Below are positions 1 to 8,435 of a stretch of DNA of 64,000 bases, piece by piece (the first letter of the stretch is position 1; each line of letters opens with the position of its first letter). Source of the DNA: JBFMAI01 sp040755725 (GTDB lineage Bacteria > Planctomycetota > Phycisphaerae > UBA1845 > Fen-1342); assembly GCA_040755725.1 (NCBI GenBank), contig JBFMAI010000023.1, forward strand, positions 186,001 through 250,000, in the 5' to 3' direction. A program made the translations under genes and the position numbers. The notes beneath the pieces are model-generated. The model had not been told where the DNA came from. It ran no database searches and saw nothing but the letters and a program-made list of their open reading frames with translations.

Positions 1-111
1 AGCCGCCCTCCACAGAACCACTGACCACTTGTTGCCGAAGGGAGAGGTCGGAGCCGAGGCATAGACGATCCCGTTTCGGTCAAACGAACTCAGCTTATCG
101 TGCGCCGCCAT
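1..111 (-). CDS. Partial reading frame running off the left edge
   Basis: An ATG at 111 opens a frame with no stop for 37 codons up to the window edge, beginning MAAHDKLSSFDRNGIVY. It starts 5 nt after the stop of the carboxypeptidase gene, the spacing expected of a same-strand downstream operon member. No clear Shine-Dalgarno is visible and no family can be recognised from so short a piece, so this could be chance. Confidence 0.35.
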   Translation of the reverse strand, partial: MAAHDKLSSFDRNGIVYASAPTSPFGNKWSVVLWRAA

Positions 112-116
112 CGTCG

Positions 117-1991
117 TCAATCCGCTGGCGCCGCCCTCGCGTCGTCCGGCGGTGCCCCCGGCGTCCGGTCGCCACGCAGTTGTCGGAGCGACCCCCCGTC
201 CAGCCACCGCATCACCGGGTACACGTTGTGCCGCACGTCCCACCACGGCGAACGGCGGTAGAAGAAGTCTAGCCGGCGGCCCGGGTTGGCGGCGAACTCG
301 GCCTCCGTCGCCAGCTTCCGCTCGAACTCCGCCCGCAGCGCGGCGTCCTCGGTCAACATCCGCCGCGCGATCGGCTCCATGGTGAACGCCTCGAAGTACT
401 CCTTCTGCTCGAAGACGGCGTTGAAGAAACCCCAGGCCGCCAGCGAGTCCGGGGCCTCCGCTTCGAGCAGGTGCGCGATCAGTCGGGCGCGCGGCTGATC
501 CAGCGGCACGACCACCGTGCCCGGGCCGAAGGTCTGCCGCTCGATCCGCCGCTCGACCCGGTAGTGCGGCACCTGCCGCCCCTCGTAGGGCCGGGGGTCG
601 AACGTAACTTCGCTGAAGCGATCCACTTCCACATCGAGCGTCCGCGACTCCCTCAACCGGAACGACTGGACGCCATGCAGCGCCAAGCGGTCGATGACGT
701 CGGTCCACTGCGGCGGAACCAGGTACGCCGCGGGCGGCGAGACCGCTAGCTCCACCCGGGTCTGGTCGTACAGGTCGGTCTCAACATCGACCGGCGTCCC
801 GGTGTACTCGATGATCTCGCCGCCGGTGATCTCGCTGGCCCGGCGGCGGACCTCCAGACCCCGGTAGACAATGCGGCGCGGAGCATCGCTGGAGTCGATG
901 CGCAGCGGTACCCGGTCGTCCGGATCGGCCCCCCGCCGCGCCACCGCCTCGCGGTCGGCGGTCTGAATCGCGCGCCGCAGACCGTCGGCGTCGCGCCGCA
1001 CCGTACGCAGGGCGGCCACGAGGAGATCGTACGTCGCCTGCACGCGGCGGCCATACGGCTTGAGCGAGTGCGTCTCAACGAGCAACGCGGGCCGGTTGCA
1101 CACCGAGGCGTAACCGGTCGAGTAGCGGGCCCCGAACGGCCCGGCGGCCTGGAGCCCCGCGCTCAGGTCGCTCTCATTGCGCGGCCAGCAGTAGGGCAAG
1201 GTCGCGTAGCCCGCGGCGGCCAGCGGCTCCAACACGCCGGGCAACAGCACGTCGCGCGTCCAGGCGGCGACGGGTTCGGCCGTCGGCGGCGTGGTCGTCG
1301 CCGCGTAGAACACGTCGTAGCGGTGATCGCTGCCGTTGGTGGTGTGGTTGTCGATGAACAGGTCCGGCTGCCAGGCGTGCCACAGCCGCAGCCACGCCCG
1401 CATTTCGACCGTGTCGGCCTTCGTATAGTCGCGGTTCAGATTGAGATTTGTCGCCGTCACCCGCCAGCCCATCTCGGCCGGGCCGGTCTGGTTGATCCGG
1501 TGGTACGGGCCGAACCGCTCATGGCCGTCTACGTTGAAGATCGGCATGACCAGGAGCACGACGTGGTCCAACAGGTCGGCGTGCACGCGCGTAATCACCA
1601 TCTCGCGTGCCAACGCCAAGCTGGCATCCTTGCCCTCGCACTCGCCCGGATGGATGCAGTTCTGAACCAGCACCACCACGCAGCCGCGGCGGCGGGCCGC
1701 CTCCGGCGTAAACGCTCCGTCGCGCGACAGAATGAGCAGCGGCAGCGGCCGACCTTCGCCGCTGACGCCGAAGGTCGTGTAATGGGCGTGCGGCGACGCG
1801 GCGGCCAGCCGGCGGCCGTACGCGACGACTTCGTCGTAGCGGGCGGTCTCGGCGTAGTCCGTGCGTTCCGCGCGCGTCCGCCATTGCTCACGCAAGGTGT
1901 CGGCGCGCTCAGGCCTGACCGCGTCCCCCGCAAAGCACCCTGCCAGCGCCGGCAAGCAGACTACCGACCACAACATGCGTATTCGACGCAC
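117..1991 (-). CDS. M14-family zinc carboxypeptidase, predicted lipoprotein
   Basis: Probably an exported zinc peptidase acting on peptides in the periplasm or at the cell surface. The zinc-binding HPGE motif is at about residues 114-117 (NCIHPGECEGKD). It is followed by the M14-typical NLNLNRDYTK, a third-ligand candidate in DNHTT, and a catalytic-Glu candidate in LLVETHSLKPY. I place the start at GTG 1991 because AAGGAG lies 8 nt upstream. This gives an N-terminus with several Arg, a hydrophobic run and a lipobox-like ALAGC with Cys at about residue 19. The open frame extends further upstream to 2081 without a ribosome site. The C-terminal third (after about residue 380) is unlike the core peptidase domain. 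The gene follows the amidohydrolase on the same strand. The class assignment is firm; the substrate is unknown. Confidence 0.85.
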   Translation of the reverse strand: MRRIRMLWSVVCLPALAGCFAGDAVRPERADTLREQWRTRAERTDYAETARYDEVVAYGRRLAAASPHAHYTTFGVSGEGRPLPLLILSRDGAFTPEAARRRGCVVVLVQNCIHPGECEGKDASLALAREMVITRVHADLLDHVVLLVMPIFNVDGHERFGPYHRINQTGPAEMGWRVTATNLNLNRDYTKADTVEMRAWLRLWHAWQPDLFIDNHTTNGSDHRYDVFYAATTTPPTAEPVAAWTRDVLLPGVLEPLAAAGYATLPYCWPRNESDLSAGLQAAGPFGARYSTGYASVCNRPALLVETHSLKPYGRRVQATYDLLVAALRTVRRDADGLRRAIQTADREAVARRGADPDDRVPLRIDSSDAPRRIVYRGLEVRRRASEITGGEIIEYTGTPVDVETDLYDQTRVELAVSPPAAYLVPPQWTDVIDRLALHGVQSFRLRESRTLDVEVDRFSEVTFDPRPYEGRQVPHYRVERRIERQTFGPGTVVVPLDQPRARLIAHLLEAEAPDSLAAWGFFNAVFEQKEYFEAFTMEPIARRMLTEDAALRAEFERKLATEAEFAANPGRRLDFFYRRSPWWDVRHNVYPVMRWLDGGSLRQLRGDRTPGAPPDDARAAPAD

Positions 1992-2093
1992 GCCACACAC
2001 TCCTTCTCGGCGCCCACCGGCGACAACCCCGGTGGGTTCACGGCCGGTCGCTCCCGGCCGCGGGCGCGGTTCAGCGACCAATTTCCGGAACGG

Positions 2094-3311
2094 CTATTCA
2101 GGGTCAGGCAACCTGGGAGGGCGATCCCGGCGCGGCGGGACTGCGGAGCCGCGGCTCGCCGGGAGATTCGCCCTCCCCTCCGATGTTCCACCGTTCTGAA
2201 TGCCCATATCGCCGCCGGAGCGTGTGAAGTAATCCATGTTCGGCAGCAGTTCCGCCGCTCGGTGAAAGACGATCTCCGACAGGCCCAGCGCGCGGCAGAG
2301 GCCCGCGGCCCGCTGCGGCCACGCGGCGACCTTCGCCGCCCGTCGCCCCGCGGCCCCCAGCGTCCAGGCCAACGGCCCCAGCGTCGGCGGCACGGGAAAG
2401 TCCGTCCCGAACAGCAGCTTGGCGTGCAGCTCCGGGTGACGCCGCAGCCGGCGGAGATACCCAATCTTCGCCCAGGTGACCAGCGCGGCGAGGTCGGCGT
2501 ACAGCGGGGCGTCCGCGAATTCACCGACGAGCGCCGCGACCAGCGCCCGGTGCGAATCGCGGTCTTCCCACGGCAGCACGGGCGTGGCGATGTGGGCAAC
2601 GATTGTGGTCGGCATGCACCGCTCGCGGCGCAGCGTCCGCAGCACGTCCAGCAGCGGCCGAATCGACCGTAGCGCCGGCCGTTGCGTCGCCAGCGTGAAC
2701 TCCGGCCCGTAGTGGACCAGCAGCGGCAGCCCCAACGCCGCACAGCGGCGCATGACGGCCAGCGTCCGCGCGTCGGTCACGTCAATGTTGTGGTGCAGCG
2801 GCAGCCACTTCAGCAGGCACGCCCCGGCCGCGAAGACCTCCTCCACCGCCGCGACGGCGTTGGCCCGGTAGGGGTGGACGGACGCCCCGAATAGAAACCG
2901 CTCGGGGTGATTCCGGCACACGTCGCGGACCAGGCTGTTCGACGTGTAGATGTCGCTGCCGAGCCGGTCGCCCGGGTTGGGCAGCGGCACGCAGCGGCCC
3001 TCGTCGTCGTGTACCGCGTCGAACGCGAGCAGGACATACCGCTCCACCGGCCCGGCCGCCGCGAAGTGCCGCTCGTACTCCACCGCCAGCACGCGGTCGA
3101 GCTCTTCGCCCGGCGGTGGTAGCCGCAGCCACCATCGCGCCAGCCGCCACAGCGGCCGGGCCAGCACGCGCGGCGAAAGGCACGAATCGAAGTCGGTGGG
3201 CCGGCACGCTCCGTCAGTGGGCGCACTGCCCAGCGACTCGAAGCTGAACCGGTCCGCCGGCGCCGGCGGCCGGCGCGAGAACGTGTAGTGGCAATGGAGG
3301 TCAACGATCAT
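2094..3311 (-). CDS. Amidohydrolase-family (TIM-barrel) metal-dependent hydrolase
   Basis: The protein opens MIVDLHCHY, the strand-1 HxH metal ligands of the amidohydrolase 2 family (residues 6 and 8). Later elements fit the same barrel: LLKWLPLHH (Lys region), LLVHYGPEF, IVAHIATP and LLFGTDFP, which carries the last Asp. It is a hydrolase or decarboxylase of unknown substrate, probably cytoplasmic. The ATG overlaps the end of the upstream membrane-anchored gene by 11 bp, suggesting translational coupling. The last roughly 25 residues (from about NGGTSEGRANLPASRG) are encoded by a dispersed palindromic repeat, so the native C-terminus was probably shorter and has been extended by repeat insertion. 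Confidence 0.85.
   Translation of the reverse strand: MIVDLHCHYTFSRRPPAPADRFSFESLGSAPTDGACRPTDFDSCLSPRVLARPLWRLARWWLRLPPPGEELDRVLAVEYERHFAAAGPVERYVLLAFDAVHDDEGRCVPLPNPGDRLGSDIYTSNSLVRDVCRNHPERFLFGASVHPYRANAVAAVEEVFAAGACLLKWLPLHHNIDVTDARTLAVMRRCAALGLPLLVHYGPEFTLATQRPALRSIRPLLDVLRTLRRERCMPTTIVAHIATPVLPWEDRDSHRALVAALVGEFADAPLYADLAALVTWAKIGYLRRLRRHPELHAKLLFGTDFPVPPTLGPLAWTLGAAGRRAAKVAAWPQRAAGLCRALGLSEIVFHRAAELLPNMDYFTRSGGDMGIQNGGTSEGRANLPASRGSAVPPRRDRPPRLPDPE
2115..2177. repeat. Palindromic repeat family 1, copy a (inside a gene 3' end)
   Basis: The ends GGGAGGGCGA and TCGCCCTCCC pair with each other. The interior holds two further self-complementary blocks, CCCGGCGCGGCGGG and GAGCCGCGGCTC. At least seven more copies of the same design occur in the window. 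This copy encodes the C-terminal tail of the amidohydrolase. Confidence 0.85.
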
Positions 3312-4197
3312 CGGACGACTCGCGGTCGGCCCAGCGGGCCAGGTCGTCGGCCAGGTTCACCGGGGCCGCGCGGCTCGCCCGCAGATCGCGCGCTTCGCGC
3401 CGCCGCATGTGCCCCGCGCGCCGCACCAACACGACGGCGATGACGAGCCCGAGCACGGCCGCGCCGGCCATCCACCGCCAGTCTGTGAGGTTGGCCATTC
3501 CCCGCCGCGCCGCGGCCAGGTCGATGCGCGACGGGCCGGGAGCGACCACGAGGGCCGCCTGTTGCACACGACCGGCCGGACCGTGGTACTGCCGAATCAT
3601 CACGAAGTAGCCGGTGACCCGGACCGTGGCGCCGACGGGAATGTCGGCAGCCGGCGTGGTCAGGATGACCGTGCAGGCCAGCGGCTGGTCCCGGCGAAAT
3701 AGCTCCAGCTGTGTCACCCGACCCAGCTCGGGCCGGCCGTGCAGCGTGTACGGGTCTTTGTTGCGGCCGACCCGGCCCTCGATCGTCACGGGGCGACCGC
3801 GAAAATCGCTCGGCCGCTCCAGCAAGTCCCGCCAGTCCTCGACTACGAGAGGAACCTGCGCGAAACCCGGCGAGCGCGGGCTGCCGCGCACGAACGCCGC
3901 CACCGCGTAGAAGCCCGGCTGATCGAAGTTGAACGCGAAATCCTGCGTGTCCGCCAACGCGGCCCGCACCTCCTCCGGCAGTTCCCACACGGGGCCGGAG
4001 GCCGGCCCGGGACTCCCCCGCTCCGTGGGTCTCGATTCCTGCGCGCAGGCCGCCTGCGCGAAGGCGCCCACCGCCAACGCGAGAAAACCACGCCACGGCC
4101 CGTTGTGACGCGGGAGTCGGTCGCCCAGGCGCGACGCGACACGGGCATTCGGGGGCTGGGAACACCGGGAGGGAGGGTGAGCCTCCCGGCGAGCCAC
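3301..4197 (-). CDS. Secreted/membrane-anchored protein of unknown function
   Basis: No family recognised. The visible order is a hydrophobic export segment (FLALAVGAFAQAACAQ), a region of about 170 residues with a beta-rich OB-like feel (RPVTIEGRVGRN..., PVGATVRVTGYFVM), one C-terminal transmembrane helix (WMAGAAVLGLVIAVVLV) and a basic cytoplasmic tail. The start is unclear. The open frame reaches 4353, but the sequence between about 4167 and 4331 is dispersed-repeat DNA. The only ordinary start codon near the signal segment is GTG 4197, inside that repeat, and it has no good ribosome site. The gene may therefore have lost or changed its start through repeat insertion. It overlaps the amidohydrolase gene by 11 bp. 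Confidence 0.6.
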   Translation of the reverse strand: MARREAHPPSRCSQPPNARVASRLGDRLPRHNGPWRGFLALAVGAFAQAACAQESRPTERGSPGPASGPVWELPEEVRAALADTQDFAFNFDQPGFYAVAAFVRGSPRSPGFAQVPLVVEDWRDLLERPSDFRGRPVTIEGRVGRNKDPYTLHGRPELGRVTQLELFRRDQPLACTVILTTPAADIPVGATVRVTGYFVMIRQYHGPAGRVQQAALVVAPGPSRIDLAAARRGMANLTDWRWMAGAAVLGLVIAVVLVRRAGHMRRREARDLRASRAAPVNLADDLARWADRESSDDR

Positions 4198-4222
4198 GAC
4201 CCGGCCGGAGCCTCGCCCTCCC
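4167..4222. repeat. Palindromic repeat family 1, copy b
   Basis: Ends GGGAGGGTGAGCC and CTCGCCCTCCC, with CCTCCCGGCGAGCC internally. It overlaps the likely 5' end of the membrane-anchored gene. A fragment of family 2 follows about 70 bp later, an arrangement also seen near 31.8 and 39.3 kb. Confidence 0.8.
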
Positions 4223-4290
4223 GCGCCGCACGACCGCGAATCCCCACCTGATGCTGCCGCCAGCCCCCCCCACGCCAGGGGTGAATCGCT

Positions 4291-4331
4291 GGGCCCCACA
4301 CTGGCGGACCGGGCTCTGACAGGCGTTCTCA
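4291..4331. repeat. Palindromic repeat family 2, fragment f
   Basis: GGGCCCCACACTGGCGGACC followed by GGGCTCTGACAGGCGTTCTC matches the right half and conserved tail of family 2 (CCGCACTGGCGTGCGGGG..TCTGATACGC). It abuts the 3' end of the lipoprotein gene. Confidence 0.6.
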
Positions 4332-4931
4332 ATAATCGCCGTCCTCGTCCCATGGATAGCTCGGCGCGGAGGTCGTGGTCGGTGACTCCGCGGACGTGGG
4401 ACCCTCGCCGCGCGGCTGGAGCTCCGCCGGCGCGGGCATCATCCGCAGCTCGCCTTCTTCCTCGAACACCAGAATGGCGATTCCGTTGCGGTCGGGGCGC
4501 CGCAGGGCCACCTTGGGATTGGGCACGAACACGACCCGGCTGGTCACCAGGTATCCGGTGCCGACCCCGTAACGGGCCAGGTCCACCGTCTCGATCGATT
4601 CAATCGTCAGGGATTGCAGGGCGTTGAGGATCTTCTCAAAGCGGGTCTTGCTCTCCGGGTCGGCGACGCGCGAGACCAGGCGGCGGTACCCCGTGTAGTC
4701 GCCGGCCAGCGCGGTCTCCATAAACTGCCGCAGGAAAACGCACACGTCCGGGTACGCCTCCTCCAGCCCGGCGGCAAACGCGTAGTGGGGCTTGTGAACC
4801 GCCGGCTCCACGCGCTCGCGGGCCGACGCCGCCGAACCCTCATCGGCCCCGCGGTCGCAAGCCGGCAGCGCCATCACGGTCGCCAGCACGGCCAACGACT
4901 CGACGATTCTCAGTCCCGCGAACCTCATCAC
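4329..4931 (-). CDS. Predicted lipoprotein of unknown function
   Basis: A 200-residue protein starting MMRFAGLRIVESLAVLATVMALPAC. The hydrophobic run and PAC at about residue 25 fit a lipoprotein signal. The mature part is a mixed helical/strand domain (VCVFLRQFMETALAGDYTGYRRLVSRV, then GTGYLVTSRVVFVPNPKVAL) resembling NTF2-like or 'SnoaL-ish' secreted domains only in a loose sense, and the family is not certain. The C-terminus is Ser/Thr/Pro-rich and acidic (ending WDEDGDY). It is the first of three consecutive minus-strand genes that end with the carboxypeptidase, probably one transcript. Confidence 0.65.
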   Translation of the reverse strand: MMRFAGLRIVESLAVLATVMALPACDRGADEGSAASARERVEPAVHKPHYAFAAGLEEAYPDVCVFLRQFMETALAGDYTGYRRLVSRVADPESKTRFEKILNALQSLTIESIETVDLARYGVGTGYLVTSRVVFVPNPKVALRRPDRNGIAILVFEEEGELRMMPAPAELQPRGEGPTSAESPTTTSAPSYPWDEDGDY

Positions 4932-4971
4932 GTACTACTCCCGGAGTGACCCAAACCGGCCCGGCCGGCCG

Positions 4972-7062
4972 TCACGGCGGCGGCCACAGCAGCAGGTCGT
5001 CCGCCGCCCCCTCGCTACCCGCGCGGCCGCCGTCGTCCGTCCCATTCTCGCCGACCGAGTACAGCACGAAGCCGTCCCCCTGGCGACGGTACACGAAAGG
5101 TCGCCCAGCGAAGGGGTCCTCGGCGAAGCCGCGCGCCGCGAAGCCCACCAGCGTCCGTGGGTACTCGCCGCGGGCCGCCCGCCCGGCCTGCAGGTGCGCG
5201 ACCAGCACCGCCGCCCGACATGCCGCCACCGTCCGCGTTTGCACCAGGTTGATGCGTGCCAGCGGCGGGGTCAGGCCCCGCAGGAGGGGGTTCGACCAGG
5301 CCGCCGCGGCGATCGACTCGATTTCCCGCAAACGTTCGGCGGCCTCGCGGTAAGGCCGATTCAACGCCAACGCCGCCGCGTCGAAGAGCGCTCGGCCGGC
5401 CGCCACGGTCGCGTCGAACCCGGCGGCGCCATAGTCGCGGGACGGCGTGTCCGACGCCTGCTGGTCGTCGCGCGTCGCTGGAAACAGCCGGCGCACGCGC
5501 TCGGCGTTCACCCGCGGCTCGCCGCTACCCGGATCGATCTCCCAGGCGCGCTGTGCGGCGTCGAAATACAGGGCCCGCTCGCCCTCCAGGGCCCGCGCGA
5601 GGGGGGCCGCGATCCACAGCGCCGCTTCGAGCTCCTCCGCCAGCACGGCGAAGTCATGTCCCTCGGCCCGCGGGTGACGGAGCAAGTCGAGCACCGCTTC
5701 GGCGGACTGCTGCTGCAAGACCCCGCCTGTCAGGACCTCGACCAGCGTGACACCCCGCGCCAAGTGTCTCCCGGCCCGCGCCACGTCCAGATACCGCTCC
5801 AGCGCTTCCCGCGGGTGTCCTCTCTCCAACAGCCGACGACCGTCGATCACGCTCGCCGTCGCCAGCTCGCGCAGCGGTCCCAGCTCCGGCAGCTCCACGC
5901 CGAAGAGCGTCCCGTCGGCACTGTGGCGCGACCAACCGCGCTCCGGCTGCCGGGCCGCCTCTCGAAACGCGGCGAGCGCGGCAGCGTTGGCCTTCAGCCA
6001 AGCGTTGATCTCCGGCGCCTCCAGTGCGATCGCGCCGCCGTTCCGCGCCGCGTTGAACAGGGTTGCCGGCCCCGTCCACGGCACGCGGGCGGTCACGGCC
6101 CGTTCGTACAGCGGCGTGGCATCCGCCCCGCTGACACGCCCCGCCTCGTTGAGCCACGCCACGTAGTCCGCCTTGTGCACGAGGCTCGGAGCCGGCGGAG
6201 GCCGCAGCTCCAACATCTCCAGCCGGTCCGGCACCGGGCCCTCACTCGATGTGACCGGGGCCGCCGGCACCTCCGGGACAGCGGGCGCCGGCGGCCGTGT
6301 CGGCGGACTCGTGGGGCCGCCGGACAACTCGCTGGCGATGGCCGCCGCGCGGGCCCGCTCCTCGGCGGTCGGTTCGACAAGCGGCCGACCGGGAGCGCTC
6401 GCCGCCGCGTCGGACATGCCAACCGCACGATCCAGCTCGTTGGCGTCATCCTCACCCGTCATCAAGGGCACGAAATCGGGCGGGACCGCCGCCGGGCCCA
6501 CCGCGCCGGACCCGGGGACACGTGTCACGTGCAGACTTCGCAGGTCAATCCGGATGGTCTGGTCCCAGGCCAGCTCGATGATGAACCGCTCGGCGGCCTC
6601 GTCGAAGCGGCAGCGGGCGCCCCGAAGCCAGGCCAACTCGCGTCCCTCCCGTCGTACGTGCCCCCAGTCCTCCGCGCTCAGCAAGTCCGACAGCAGGAAG
6701 TGTCGCCGCAGCTCGCCGCGGGGGCCGTAGACGACCACGGCGTGCCGGGCACCCCCGCGGCCGTGCTCGTCCAGCGTAACCACGCAGCGCCCGTCGTCGC
6801 GAACATACACCTGCACCGGGGCTACGTCACTAACCAACGAACGCTCCCAGACGCGCTGAGGAGCGGCACCAGCCTCCGCCCGGCCGAACAGCACCGCTGT
6901 ACAGCCCCGCCCGCTGGGCCCCGACGGCCCCGGGTCGATCCGCAGCGTGAATCGCCCATTGGCCGAACGGGCCTCGCGCAACGGCGGCGGCTCGGCCCGA
7001 GCCGCCGCCGCGGAGATCAGCCCCAGCCCAGCGGCAATCAGCCAAGCCTGCGGTCCGTGCAT
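4972..7062 (-). CDS. Large secreted planctomycete-type protein of unknown function
   Basis: About 696 residues. The start at ATG 7062 is chosen because GAGG lies 8 nt upstream and the product begins with a signal peptide (LIAAGLGLISAAAARAEPP). The N-terminal third is beta-rich (ANGRFTLRIDPG...CVVTLDEHGRGGARHAVVVY). A Pro/Ala linker follows at about residues 230-290, then a long helical region (KADYVAWLNEAGRVSGAD...). The very C-terminus, DPFAGRPFVYRRQGDGFVL then YSVGENGTDDGG, is the short motif that ends many planctomycete secreted proteins with similarity to the pilin-like GspG C-terminus. No enzymatic motif was recognised. It is transcribed toward the lipoprotein gene. Confidence 0.7.
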   Translation of the reverse strand: MHGPQAWLIAAGLGLISAAAARAEPPPLREARSANGRFTLRIDPGPSGPSGRGCTAVLFGRAEAGAAPQRVWERSLVSDVAPVQVYVRDDGRCVVTLDEHGRGGARHAVVVYGPRGELRRHFLLSDLLSAEDWGHVRREGRELAWLRGARCRFDEAAERFIIELAWDQTIRIDLRSLHVTRVPGSGAVGPAAVPPDFVPLMTGEDDANELDRAVGMSDAAASAPGRPLVEPTAEERARAAAIASELSGGPTSPPTRPPAPAVPEVPAAPVTSSEGPVPDRLEMLELRPPPAPSLVHKADYVAWLNEAGRVSGADATPLYERAVTARVPWTGPATLFNAARNGGAIALEAPEINAWLKANAAALAAFREAARQPERGWSRHSADGTLFGVELPELGPLRELATASVIDGRRLLERGHPREALERYLDVARAGRHLARGVTLVEVLTGGVLQQQSAEAVLDLLRHPRAEGHDFAVLAEELEAALWIAAPLARALEGERALYFDAAQRAWEIDPGSGEPRVNAERVRRLFPATRDDQQASDTPSRDYGAAGFDATVAAGRALFDAAALALNRPYREAAERLREIESIAAAAWSNPLLRGLTPPLARINLVQTRTVAACRAAVLVAHLQAGRAARGEYPRTLVGFAARGFAEDPFAGRPFVYRRQGDGFVLYSVGENGTDDGGRAGSEGAADDLLLWPPP

Positions 7063-7243
7063 CGTCGCGTCCTCAACCCGCCGCCCGCGGCAGCCGGGGC
7101 ACATTGTAGCCGAGAATGTCCCGGCCGCGCGGCCTTGCTCGGCCACACACCCACCGTGCCCGGCCGCGCCGGCCGCTTGACCGGGAACGCGAAAGGGGCG
7201 ATTTTGACGGCCCCGCCACCGTCGGCGGGCAGGAGTATGCCCC

Positions 7244-8431
7244 GTGGAGTCCCCCCCCCGACCCGGCGACGCCCTGGGCGAGGCCGGGTTCGAAACCCTG
7301 TGCGAACATTGCGGCGAAGACCGGCACGGCCAGCGCGGTGCCGCCGCCCCGCCCATCTTCCAGACCTCGACCTTTGTCTTCCCCGACGCCGAGGCTTACG
7401 AGAAACGTGAGCAGCCCGGGGCCCCTGATTACGTATACACGCGGCGGGCCAACCCGACGACCGCGATCCTGGAAAGCAAGCTGGCCCGCCTGGAGCACGG
7501 GACGTGGTGTCGGATGTTCGCCTCCGGCATGGGGGCGATCACGGCGGCGATCAACGCCTGCCTGCGGGCCGGCGACCACGTGGTTGCCGTCAACGATTGC
7601 TACGGGCCGACGCGGAAGTACCTGCGCGACTACCTCAGTCGCTTCAACGTGAGCGTGACGTTCGTGCCCGGGACGCGCCCGGAAGACTTCATCGCCGCGC
7701 TGCGCGATCAGACCCGCCTCATGTACCTGGAGAGCCCGACGTCGGGACGGTTCGACGTGCTCGACATCCCGGTGCTCACCGGTGCGGCCCGCGCGCGAGG
7801 CATCCGCACGATCTTCGACAACTCCTGGGCCACGCCGTATTTCCAACGCCCGCTGGACCTCGGCTGCGACCTCGTCGTTCACAGCGCGACGAAGTTCATC
7901 GGCGGCCACAGCGACGTGCTCGGGGGCGTGGTGGCCGGGCGCGACGCGGAGCTGGGTCGCCGGGTCTGCGACGAGGCGGAACTGCTGGGCGCGTCCATCG
8001 ACCCCTTCGCCGCCTGGCTGCTGCTCCGCGGGCTGCGGACGCTGGCCCTGCGAATGGAGCAGCACCAACGCAGCGGCCTGGCAATCGCCCGCTTCCTGAC
8101 CGAACACCCGGCCGTCGCCCGCGTGTTGCACCCGGGACTCCCGTCGCACCCGAACCACGCCGTGGCGCAGCGGCAATTGCGCGGCAGCAGCGGGTTGTTC
8201 AGCTTCATGCTGCGGGACCAGTCGCGCGACGCGACGTACCGGTTCCTGAACCGGCTGCGCGTGTTCAGCATCGGGTGCAGTTGGGGCGGCCACGAAAGCC
8301 TCGCCCTCGGCGGCCCCGTCCGCGAGCTGTTCAATGACTCCGCCGGTGCGGAGTGGATCATCCGCCTGCACGTCGGCCTCGAGTCCACCGAAGACCTCGT
8401 GGCCGATGTTCGCCAGGCCCTGGAGGATTGA
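7244..8431 (+). CDS. Cys/Met-metabolism PLP-dependent enzyme (cystathionine lyase/synthase family)
   Basis: A fold-type I PLP enzyme of transsulfuration (cystathionine beta-lyase, gamma-lyase or gamma-synthase). Supporting motifs: PIFQTSTFVF, the phosphate-binding YTRRANPT, FASGMGAI, the FDNSWATP aspartate region, and the Schiff-base lysine in HSATKFIGGHSDVLGG. SIGCSWGGHESL near the end is typical of the beta-lyase subgroup, so MetC is the most likely role, but the subfamily cannot be fixed by eye. The start is GTG 7244, 8 nt after AGGAG; an ATG at 7237 is in another frame. The purB start lies 5 nt after the stop, so the two are probably co-transcribed. Confidence 0.88.
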   Translation: MESPPRPGDALGEAGFETLCEHCGEDRHGQRGAAAPPIFQTSTFVFPDAEAYEKREQPGAPDYVYTRRANPTTAILESKLARLEHGTWCRMFASGMGAITAAINACLRAGDHVVAVNDCYGPTRKYLRDYLSRFNVSVTFVPGTRPEDFIAALRDQTRLMYLESPTSGRFDVLDIPVLTGAARARGIRTIFDNSWATPYFQRPLDLGCDLVVHSATKFIGGHSDVLGGVVAGRDAELGRRVCDEAELLGASIDPFAAWLLLRGLRTLALRMEQHQRSGLAIARFLTEHPAVARVLHPGLPSHPNHAVAQRQLRGSSGLFSFMLRDQSRDATYRFLNRLRVFSIGCSWGGHESLALGGPVRELFNDSAGAEWIIRLHVGLESTEDLVADVRQALED

Positions 8432-8435
8432 CGCC

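Noticed and set aside
4974..5050. Pilin (GspG) assignment for the large secreted protein
   Set aside because: Only the short C-terminal motif is shared. There is no N-terminal prepilin signal and the length is far too great.
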